Shown here one piece after another: positions 1 through 9,800 of a DNA stretch of 22,939 bases; positions within the stretch are counted from its first letter, which is position 1, and every line of letters starts with the position of its first letter. Under the pieces are notes generated by a model that made no database searches, was not told where the DNA came from, and saw nothing but the letters and a program-made list of their open reading frames with translations. Source of the stretch: Haplomitrium mnioides (taxonomy: Eukaryota > Marchantiophyta > Haplomitriopsida > Calobryales); assembly GCA_049999725.1 (NCBI GenBank), contig JBNGIS010036454.1, positions 1 to 22,939 of the forward strand, given 5' to 3'. The position numbers and the translations under genes were made by a program.

Positions 1-245
1 TTTTGTAAAGTATCTAAGAATGTTATCAAGAAATTTCTTGAATTTATATGCCACCTTGAGCTTTTTAGTGTAAAACATTCCAAGTTCAATTTTATCTTAT
101 GTGAATGAAACTTAACCATCTAACCACAATTTTCATTTGGTTTCTGAAATGTTTTTTGATCCAAAATATAATTATATTCTTTCATTTTTATTGTTTTCCA
201 AAAGAGTTTAATGTTTTGGTATTCTTGAAGCGTCTACCAAAATCA
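1..245. other. AT-rich anonymous DNA at window start
   Basis: This stretch holds no open frame of note and no recognisable motif. It leads into the 37-bp repeat array. Very worn units may extend left to about position 200, but they are too diverged for me to place. Confidence 0.5.
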
Positions 246-930
246 ACTACTTAATCCTTTGCTTGTAAGGAATTTGATGTAAAACTTGAAACCTTTTGTG
301 TGCTTTGACTTTAATTAAGAGCTTTGTACCTCTTTTACTCTTAGATTCTGATTCAAAAAACGAAATCATAAGCGTGCCTAGAGTTTGCTACAGAAAATAG
401 AACCTTAAGTACATTTAGACGCGGATCTATAAGTCTATACCCTATGCGCGCATAGACTTTGATGCGCAAGTCAAAACCTCATGCGTGCATAGACTTTGCT
501 ATGGAACTTAAAACCTATGTTCAACATATTCTTTGTTGCGGAGTGCTCAAATGTTGAACTTGGATTCCTATGCTCGCATAGACTTTGGTATGGAAGTCAA
601 AGGCTTCCACATGTACTGACTCTAATATACAACTTTGAACCTTCTACATACAACGACTACAATATAGAGCTTAGATTCTATACCGCTTAAAGACTCTATT
701 GTAGAACTCGAAACCTTTCTTTTGGAAGACTCAGGTCCAAAACTTGGAGATACTGCCTATTTAGACTCTGAAGTAAATCTCTAAAGCCACTAATCTTTTT
801 AATTCTGAACTATGACTCCTTTGTGTACATGATTTTATAAATTATAAAAGATTTTAAATTGCTTTAACCTTCCAAAATATGTCCACTTTAACCTTTGTGC
901 GCATGGATTTTGAACTACAAAAGAAAGATT
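246..930. repeat. Degenerate 37-bp tandem repeat array
   Basis: Consecutive 37-bp units can be laid end to end from 246 (246-282, 283-319, 320-356, 357-393, 394-430, 431-467, 468-504, 505-541). A 15-bp interruption follows at 542-556, then units resume at 557-593, 594-630, 631-667, 668-704, 705-741, 742-778 and 779-815. The best-conserved part is TGCGCATAGACTTTG, preceded by a segment like AACTTGAAACCT. Three units (431-541) are close to each other; the rest are strongly diverged. Worn copies continue to about 930 (TGTGCGCATGGATTTTGAAC near 895) and an isolated one lies near 1105-1130. Unit 431-467 contains a perfect 12-bp palindrome, TATGCGCGCATA, at 443-454. The small open frame across 496-690 is a by-product of the repeat. 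Confidence 0.8.
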
Positions 931-1710
931 TTTTCTTGCTTGAACTTGAAAATAGAGCTCCAAAATCAATGCAATGTTTCAAACTTTTGGTTATTGTGCC
1001 TTGGATTCAAAACTCATTTCCTTGACTGCTAGTTTTCTTGGGTTTTTTTTTTATCATGTTTTCTATTTTGTTCTAAAAAAATAAGTTTTTAGTAGCACCA
1101 TGTCTATATGCGCATAGAGTTTGTTTAACCAAACTTATTTTGTCAAAACATACCATAATTTTTATACTTTTCATCGATTTCGAGATTTCCAATATTTTCA
1201 TAAAAACTAAGAATATTGTTCAATTTTGCATGATGAATTTAATTCTTGCTCCATCAAGCTTGTTCAAATGACAAAAATAAAGCTCACAAACTTAGGTAGT
1301 TTTTGTTTTTGAAACATAGCCTCGTTTTCTTTGTTTTTGAGCTTGAAAACTACGTTTTTTTCAAACAAAAAGTTCTTGTTTTGAGTAGTTTGTTCTTGGT
1401 TCAAAGTAGTGGCTATTGAGAGCATGTTCTTTCATATGTAGGCCTTACTAGAGTGTATACTTGATCACATTCTGCCCTTGGTATTGCAAGATTGGATGGA
1501 GCATTACAAATCAAGCATTATAGGAGCAATTTGGTTGTCTACAAAGACTTTTTGTTTGTTTCTTATGTAGACAACTTATTTATGCTACACAGGTCCATGT
1601 TGAAGCTACTAGAGGGATCCAAAGGTTGGAGTTGCTATAAGGATTCACAAAACATATCGTGGGCTGCATGAAGAGAGAACCACAAAGGAGTCAAGTGCAA
1701 CAAACAAAGA
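931..1710. other. AT-rich spacer, no gene recognised
   Basis: The stretch is T-rich with runs of T and A and no credible coding signal. It contains one outlying worn copy of the 37-bp repeat near 1105-1130 and the hairpin at 1534-1575, and ends at the 23-bp array. Confidence 0.5.
1534..1575. other. Perfect 10-bp inverted repeat, hairpin-forming
   Basis: GTTGTCTACA at 1534-1543 is exactly reverse-complementary to TGTAGACAAC at 1566-1575. Pairing can continue inward (AAGA at 1544-1547 with TCTT at 1561-1564) past one bulged A at 1565. This gives about 14 pairs and a 13-nt T-rich loop. Function is unknown. It is short for a miRNA precursor and could be chance or the footprint of a small element. 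Confidence 0.6.
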
Positions 1711-1920
1711 TCTTCGGCTGCAATCAAAGAAGCTCTTGGGCTGCAACCAAATAGGGTCTTGGGCTGCAATCAAAGAGGGATTGGGCTGCAATCAAAAATG
1801 ATCTTGGGCTGCAATTGATGAAGGTATTGGGCTGCAATCGAATTAGGTCTTGGGTTGCAATCTAAGAAGATCTTGGGCTGCAATTGAAGAAGGTCTTGGT
1901 TACAATCAAAGAAGAGTAGG
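1711..1920. repeat. Regular 23-bp minisatellite, nine units
   Basis: The core GGGCTGCAA or a close variant begins at 1715, 1738, 1761, 1783, 1806, 1829, 1852, 1875 and 1898, so every spacing is 23 bp except one of 22. The unit reads approximately TCTTGGGCTGCAATCAAAGA plus a few purines. Units differ by a few substitutions and almost no indels, so the array is younger or better homogenised than the neighbouring 37-bp and 30-bp arrays. Because 23 is not a multiple of 3, it is not a protein repeat; the 66-codon open frame overlapping its right end is incidental. Confidence 0.92.
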
Positions 1921-2243
1921 ATATAAGCGCAACAAATTAGCTCATAGTTTTATGTGTAGGAGCTTTTTATCATATGTTGAATGGTTGGATAAGCTTATGG
2001 CTTTCCTTTTATGCGGAGAAAACTCTAGGTTAGGGGTGAAAAGTCTATGAGAGATTGGAGAGAGCATTTATTTTACTCGTGGGCAACGTCCCACCACTTT
2101 GATTCCTTTTTTGCACAACTAGATATACTAGTTACACACTCTTTCTCGTACCTAGGTGCTTGCTGTATTTTTCGAGTCCATATGACCTTGGGGCTGGTCT
2201 AGAACTTTAAGTATATTTTATTTTATTTTATTTATTCTATTCT
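1921..2243. other. Spacer between minisatellite and microsatellite
   Basis: Anonymous AT-rich sequence ending in a TTTTA-rich run. I see no gene or regulatory motif that can be supported. Confidence 0.5.
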
Positions 2244-2378
2244 CTTCTTCTTCTTCTTCTTCTTCTTCTTCTTCTTCTNNNNNNNNNNNNNNNNNNNNNN
2301 NNNNNNNNNNNNNNNNNNNNNNNNNNNNNNNNNNNNNNNNNNNNNNNNNNNNNNNNNNNNNNNNNNNNNNNNNNNNNN

Positions 2379-2425
<47 letters not shown>
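2244..2425. repeat. Compound microsatellite (TTC)n and (CT)n around an assembly gap
   Basis: About twelve TTC/CTT units run up to 2278, then exactly 100 N, then about 23 CT units from 2379 to 2425. The true length between the two tracts is unknown. The repeats probably caused the assembly to break. The minus-strand open frame across this block is an artefact of reading repeats and N as codons. Confidence 0.95.
2279..2378. other. Assembly gap, 100 N
   Basis: Exactly 100 consecutive N, the conventional placeholder for a gap of unknown size. It lies between a TTC and a CT tract, so the missing sequence is probably at least partly simple repeat. Confidence 0.98.
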
Positions 2426-2427
<2 letters not shown>

Positions 2428-4664
2428 TGTATATTGTTTAGGAATGTGTTTATAATTTGTATGGATTAGAGATATACAACATAAAATGTTGATCAACTAG
2501 AGTGTAGGTGGGATTCTGAAGAAGTAATCTATGTGTAATGTGTGGAGTGAAGGAGGAATTTCAGCTTTTTCTATCTTGGACATGTTTGAAAGTGCAGTTG
2601 AATTATTTTAAAAATCAAAACAAAACATGAATTGTAGAGAAGTTGCAATGTTGGAAAAAATTTATATTTTTTGAATATGTTTATGACCACATGTAGAGTG
2701 GGGAGTCAACCTCTTGTAAGTGTGTTCTATGGAGGGTTTATGCTATTGAAGAGCAACATTAAGTAATCTATATATCAGTGACAACTCGCAAAATTTGTCT
2801 ATGAGAATTCTCAATTGTAATTATCTATTTTTGTTTTGTTATGTCCCTATGTGAGTTTGTGTAAGTTGCTTTCTTCATAATCTAGATATTTGCATAAGCA
2901 TCTATGTTGTATATGTTTGTAGTGACTAGAAGATAAGTTGGCAAAAGGAGACTGAAATTTATAAAAAAAAAGAGTGCATCACTCATATGTTGTGTAAACA
3001 TTTATATGTAAGCTCATTTTGTGGTTGTGAATTTGTTAAACTACCCAAAGAATAAGAAACAAGGGACTGATTCAGAAATAAGAGTTTGCCTTTGTACGTT
3101 ATGTACATTGTCCTTCATTTTTGGCTTATCATGCACTCTTTGTTTTTTATTGGCAAGTTTTTACCAACACAAACTCTATATAAAGTCTTAGATTTTGGAC
3201 ATGATTTAGTACTATTGGTTATCAGACACCTATCAATAAGTTAGAATTAGTATATACTGAGTTGATAATCGACTTCGGCTATAGATTTGGTTGTATAATT
3301 TCTTGCAGTATTGGTTTAGTGTGATGTTTGGAAATAAAGTGAAGACCTTGGCTAGAACCATGCTTGTCAATTGCTTTCATATGGAATAAGAACATGCTTC
3401 TCTATTGGGTAAATCCATGTTTTCTCCTTGACCTTGCAGCTCTTTGTTCTACGAGAAGCTTTAGTAAGTGCAAACAGCTCCCTCTAGTTTGTGATGACCC
3501 AAAGCCAACATGTCTAGCTATCATAGGTGAATGATAAGTTGACTAGTTTTGGGCCACAAAGTTTGATTCAGTTAGATTCATACTTCCAAGCATTTTCTTA
3601 TTGCCACTAGTAGCCCAATTTGGTTTACATGCCCTGAAATGGCTCTCCATCCAAATATTGTAGTATTTATTTGTTATCAACCCCTTGTTTACTCCCATTC
3701 TTTTTTTTTGTTTAGACTCACAAAATAAGAAGCCTTTTCTATTTGTAGTTGTAGTTATCTGTCCAATATTTTTTTTCTCCAAACTTTGTAGACTCATCAT
3801 TTATAAGCCTAGGTTTCCTCCCTCAACTTTTTGCAACCATTACATGATGTCATCCCTTGTAGTCCTTTGTTGTAAATCTTATATCCATAATCAAATCTAA
3901 ACCTATATTAGTGTTGTCCCTACTTTAGTATTGTAGCTTCATCTTTGTAGCCCTCTCTTAGTCGTAAGTGTGATAGTTGCAACAAGGTCCCAAAGTTCCA
4001 ATTGTCCTAGTTTTTTTCCATTTTCATAAACCCTTTCTTTGTAACTCTACTTCCAATTCTCATTTTAGTACCTTTCTTATAGTAATCCAATAGTTGTAGT
4101 TTAGTCAGTTATTTTGTTCCTAGTTCCATAGTCTTATTTGTTTTAGTAATTTCTCTTCCAAAAAACTTATTGTCGTAACTTTTACATTATTGATTTTTTA
4201 GTTGTAGCCTTTTTCTTTATGTAGGTTTTTTTTGTAGCCCAAGATATCATAAGTTTATTGTCACAATACTTTTCATAGTATAGTTTTGTGACTTCTAATG
4301 TTGGATGTCTTGAGTCATAATATTGTTCTCTAACTTTTATTTTTGTAGATTCCCCTCCTAAGTTTTGCTTTTTTAAACTAATATATAGTAGTCTTCTTGT
4401 TTTGTTTTTGAGAATCACATGTCCATGGCTTTACCCAAAGGTTCTTGCCAGTATCCATTGAGTTCACCACCGCCCAACAATGTCATTCAATGGGGTAGTT
4501 TGATTGCCTTGTCTTGGTAGTTGTATGTTCTAATGTGAACAATCCACAGTGCCACTTCTACTTTTGATCCTTTCATCCTTCGATTTTTGAAAAGACAAAA
4601 ATAGACTCGACCTCTCTTCTCATGCCATGTGTCTCCTTCTTTGCCTAACTTTGTTATTAATCTA
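2426..4664. other. AT-rich spacer, no gene recognised
   Basis: No open frame here resembles a protein family I know. From about 3690 to 4400 the plus strand is T-rich and repeatedly returns to motifs like TTTGTAG and TATAGT at roughly 30-40-bp intervals. A segment near 3780-3810 resembles the 30-bp unit that is clear at 4665-4937, so a very old extension of that array is possible. I could not establish a fixed period. A TATATAAA at 3177-3184 is not attached to any recognisable transcript. Confidence 0.45.
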
Positions 4665-4937
4665 GTTGATTCTAGAACCAATCTTATTATAAGAACCAAT
4701 TTCATATCATCCTTGTCCTATAATTACTACTTATAGATTCTCCAACCAACTTTAGAATTTCCCTCGCTATAGTATCCGACTTTAGAACTCGTCTTGATAT
4801 AAGAATTGACTCTAAATCTACTCTATTTCAAATTTGTGATTTCCCAGCCAACTTTAGAGATTCTTTGACTATAGCAATCAACTTTAGAGCTGCTCTTGTT
4901 ATAATAACCAACCACGACTTTGTTTCCAACCTATTAT
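4665..4937. repeat. Degenerate 30-bp tandem repeat array
   Basis: Units resembling CCAACTTTAGA followed by a CTCTTGATATAG-like half recur with a 30-bp step: 4665-4694, 4696-4725, 4747-4776, 4777-4806, 4807-4836, then a 12-bp interruption, 4848-4877, 4878-4907 and a weak unit 4908-4937. Conservation is best in ACTTTAGA and in the trailing TATA(A/G) part. The array is strongly diverged, and older units may extend left toward 3780. Confidence 0.7.
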
Positions 4938-7900
4938 GAAGCATTTCCAACTCCTCTTAACTTTAGAACCACCAACCGACAATGCAAAGGTTATAATGAA
5001 GATTAGTGCTTGTCTTGTTCACAAACATCCTTGATCTCTTGATGGAACAAGAGCAAGAATGTGTGCAGTCAATCGCTAGTTGGATATTGCCCCCTTCTCT
5101 CATAGGTTGTTTAGAACTCTTAGAGGAGTAGAAGATATCTTGCAGCTATAGGCTAAAGAACTATGTCGACTAATCTTAAATGGCCATTCTTTGTTTGTCT
5201 AGACTTCCCTTACTGTATAGAGAGTAATTGCAAATGCATTGGATGCCCTATCTTGTGATGATACAGCTGTCCTAAACCAACCTTCTTTTGAGCTATTTAT
5301 CTCAATCGCTTTGTAACCTTGATGTACTTCCAAGCTAGCTCCATTACCCTGCCCCAATAATGAATATTGTTCCAACTCTTGAATGCTAATCGTGACTCAA
5401 ATGTGAAACATGAGTTGAAGACCCTACTACAAATATTGCTCGACAATCTTAAAGTATGACTTTCAACTAGACTATACTATAGTAAGAAAAATTGGTAGGG
5501 CTTACTCCCCCTTTGTCTCAACTAAGTTGTAACACCTAATGAGAAAGCAAAAAAGAAAACACTAATAAATTGAAAGCAACACAAATATTTTTGAAATTTC
5601 AAAGAAAAACAAAATTTAAGTGATAAGTCTATCACTTCCTCTTTTTGTCATTTTGGCAATAATTATTTTGTTGTTTTATTTTCTAGCAAAAATTAATTTG
5701 AAGGTCATATCAAAACTAGTGTAGTTTCCAATAGAAAGAAGAAAGGAAGTAACAAATGGTAACGAGTCATTACCAGTTCATAGCTTAGAGCACAAAAATT
5801 TACTCTAACAAAAAAAAAAAACCAAACATAATTTGAACATAAACATGCAAAAGTCAATTGATTGAGAAGCGACAAGCACAATGCATGTAATATTTTATGT
5901 TTTTCCTATGAAACCAACAAAGAGATGTTGTTTGAATCCTTGTTGAGGATTGAAGTCAAGATTGGAGACTCAAAACAACATGTTGTTGTTGTTTGTAGCC
6001 TTTTGTGTACATAGACTGTAAGCTCGGAGAAGATTTGTTGTTGTTCTTTGAGACCAAATATGCAATCATACCAAATGGAATTGTTCCATCAATAACCAAC
6101 CAATGATGGAGTGCTCAAATTCAAGATAAAGTATGAAATAAGATTTGCAATACCAAAAAAAAAATAGTTTGTCAGTCATACTACTACTATTTCCACATCA
6201 AAGACACAAAAGCCAAATTTGAGATGTGGATTGAATCCAAAAATAGAGAGTCTAAAAACAAGAAAAATTGATCAATCATAGTAATATGATTTCATTAAGA
6301 ACTTCAAGTTGGAATAAAGTACATTCATTTGAAAATAAAACTCGATTCTAAAATCTCTTAAATTGGTCAGTAGTTGAACATGTTTCGCCAATTTACATCT
6401 TGATAATGTATTTTATTATGAGGATTCAAAGGCTTTCGTGGACAAAAAAGTCAAAATTGTCTTATAAAATTCTAGAGAAGTTATCAATGAAAGATTTGAA
6501 GCATCATTTGAAGTTTTTCTAAAGGCTTTTTCATATTACAATGAAAGACAGGTAGCAAGGATTGAAAGACTCTTCTAAATAATACAAGAGTATTTAGTTT
6601 GGAAAAAAATAAAGCATTGTGAAGAAAACACATTTATCTAGTCAGCAAAATGGTTTTGTGCTCATAAACTCTCTTGAATAATTGTAGCTATTTCCTATGT
6701 TGTAAGTGAGAGTTTTAGTGGGTTAAAATTAATCAGTGACTCCGATGTGCCTAGATTTCTTAAGAGGACTATAAATAGTAATATGCTATCAAGCTTATTA
6801 CTAGTCAACAAAACTTTTGCTAGTGTTTTGGGTCATGGGATTACTCATCTTTTGGTACATATGAGCTTATTGAAGAAGCACATGTTAATCTAGAAGCAAA
6901 ATGAAATCTTTTGTTTTTCTTGATTGCACAAATTGACAAACCAAAACTTTGGAAACGAATTTCTTCATTCAATGACAGTAGAATGAATTTTGGAGGAACC
7001 CTTAGCTAAAGAGGACCTACAGCTCATTGACACTATGAGAACATAAGAATTGCTTCCACATGTTGGCTTGAATGAGAACTTGGACTAGGGAAATGAAATG
7101 AGAGAGACTATTTATGAGGGTTTAAAGCAAAGATTCTTAAGGCCAACAAAAAATCAACAACAAGAGAAAGGGAAATTTTGGAGCAAAATTTGGGAACAAG
7201 AAAAATTACTAAAATTTGATGTGTGAGATGTTGGGACAAACAATTCTTGGCGAAAATTGAAGTCAATGGTCTACTGTAACTAAGAAGCTTGTACTTTAAT
7301 CTTACATTGAATGAGCACAATTTTCTTTTGCAAAATTCTCTTGCAAAAAGTTTTTAATACAAATATCAAGACATAATTGTTTGTTAAGAAAGATTTTAAA
7401 AATTTACAACTGTATCAACAATAACTTAAATACAATGCATAGAGCTCTTGACCTTAGAGTTTCTAGATATTACGTACTTAAAGTTACTACCAACACCAAA
7501 TTTGGAGATAGTATGGTAATATAGTTTTTTTTTTGGAAACCACATGGAACAATTTTCAAACAATGATTACTTCTACTTAGTACTTGACTATTACACCAAA
7601 CAAACTTTTTTGTAGTAAGTTGGCTTAACACATGACAATGACATCTATAAGGTACTAATACTTATGAAGATTCTAGAGAAAACACTTTGCAAAAGTGAGA
7701 ATTCCCAAAAACAACAAAAATTTTGGCATACTAGACATGCATAAAATTAAAAACTCTTCAAGATAAAAGCATTACAATGAGAAAACAAAGGCATATTTGT
7801 CATTTTATGTTTCTTAAGAGTAGTAGTTTTCTACTATTTAACTTTTTGTATTGATCTATATATAACGTTTGGAATTCAAGAGGATGTGTCATTCACATTT

Positions 7901-9800
7901 TGTTCTTCTTTCTAAAGTTGGATCCTTTACTAACCAACTCACTTGGTGATTGTAGTAATTATTTTTTAAAGTCATCAACTCATTATTCTTATGAACAAAC
8001 TACCTTTGAGAGTCATCACCCATTGATAATACTTACTAGCTTTTGTTGGTTGATCATGTACCAACAAATGTGGAATAGTTGTTGTAGCCTCCTCAATCGA
8101 CCACTCTTTGAACTAATTATCGTTGGAAGTGATCATTCAGTCACCATTTATCTTAAGTGTATTGCCATTCTATTTGTCTCTAAACTCCAACATGCTGCTC
8201 TTAGTAACTCACTAATGCAAATTGATTGTAGTTATTGACGCCAAAAAATGAGTGACACTTCTTTGCACAAAATATCCAAGAAAATGATTAGCTAATCACT
8301 TTTTTGTAAGAGTTGTCTATATGAGTAATTGGCCAATCACCATGGCTCTCTCTTGAGAAATTTCAACAAAAAGATGTTTTTTTTCAATTTCACTAAAGAT
8401 GTTTTATTTCTAAATGCATCCAAATATACCAAAGCACTTGTTCCTTACAATGGCCAACAAATGTTGGAAAGAGAGAAGTTGGCAAAGCACTATAAGAAAT
8501 GTTTCTTGAAACCATTAAATTATATGGATATCATCATTGATGATATGTCAATGGACCAAAAGAAAATAAAGCTAGCTCACTTCCTTAAGGTGTTTTAAAA
8601 TCTTGGTGCAAAATGGTTTATCTCTATTTATATAGTTTGTTATTTGGTGCTCAACAAGAAACTTCAACCAAAAGGTCTTGTTCAATTTCTCCAACATACA
8701 CAACAACTCCAACTTGACAATCAATGCTTTTGAATGAGCTTTTGGCTGTCATTGGAACAACAACCAAATTGATGTTTTATACCTACAACTTGACAACACA
8801 ACTAGAGCAAACAAGAACAATTGCTGGTTGGGCTACTTGTAAACACATTGGTAATCAAATGAATTTATCAAAAAAAAATAGTTGGGTTCCTCATAGTTGA
8901 GCACATGCATGACCAAGTTGGCAAAATGTTTAGTGGATTTTTGACAAGGCTGACTTTAGGTACAATAGAGTTGAGGAATATTTCATTTTAAGAACATATT
9001 TAAGATTAAACCGAGTGAAACAATGAAAGCATTAATGTAGGGTAAACATCTTTCAACTTACCAAGATTCAAAAGTAGTAAAACTCTTGAACTACATACCA
9101 CATACCAAATAGTACACCAAAAATAGTTTCCTCTAAAGTTTTAGATATAGAATTCCAAACACACCAATAAATAAGAGCATGGATTTGTTTATACAATTAG
9201 AGAGTACAAGAAGTCATTGGAAGTAGCATTCAAGATGTTCTCCAAGGTTGAGGTATTGTAGAGGAACCATGGTTAATTTTTTGATGAGCAGAAAGAAATT
9301 GTGAGAAACCATTTTGAGGAAGAAACTTTGGTTCAACATCAAAATTAGCCAAAAAGGTACGCAAGTTTATACCACCTACATAAACTCACCATACTTGAAC
9401 CCAAGTTGCAAGAACAAGTTGTTGTAGTAGCTCAAATGCTCTACAAAATAAACAAGATATGCTACAGAACTAGTTATTGACTATTTTCATGATTTGAATT
9501 GCAATAATATGTTCTTTATATTGTGACTTGTTACTCACAAATATCCACTTTAAGTGTTCTTTTTCTTATTTCCAAAGTAGCAAAAGTAATGACACATAAA
9601 AAATGGTGTGCTAAAGAAGATGGCTAATTTTTGATATACAATAGAGGCATCATAGGCATTGGATGAGACGTAATTAGCATAAAGAAAACCAAAGAAAAGA
9701 AACAAGTAAATGTTGATACTTTGGATGTTTTGGGTACAAAAACATTTTCTTATAACTTTAAACGAAATAAAAATCACACAAGTTTGACCACAAAACTATT
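4938..9800. other. Long AT-rich spacer, no gene recognised
   Basis: I read both strands and found only short open frames (largest about 112 codons at 7900-8238) with low-complexity or unconvincing products and no catalytic motifs, zinc fingers or conserved blocks. Small items seen are a perfect 14-bp palindrome AACAACATGTTGTT at 5974-5987 and a 66-codon open stretch on the minus strand at 5199-5396 with no start codon and no recognised family. Old, unrecognisable transposon remains are likely but not shown. Confidence 0.5.

Noticed and set aside
2218-2496. 92-codon minus-strand frame across the microsatellite
   Set aside because: It is made of Arg-Glu and Glu repeats from the CT and TTC tracts plus N; there is no protein evidence.
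3177-3230. TATATAAA followed by TTGGTTATCAGACACC, resembling an LTR promoter and primer site
   Set aside because: The two signals are only about 30 bp apart, there is no LTR end and no gag or pol follows. Chance similarity.
5199-5396. 66-codon open stretch on the minus strand with protein-like composition
   Set aside because: It has no start codon, no recognised family and no continuation past the stops. A run of this length is expected by chance in a window this size.
7900-8598. Two plus-strand open frames of 112 and 89 codons
   Set aside because: They show no domain, repeat or conserved block that I recognise, and the surrounding DNA shows no splice or promoter context. Treated as chance frames.
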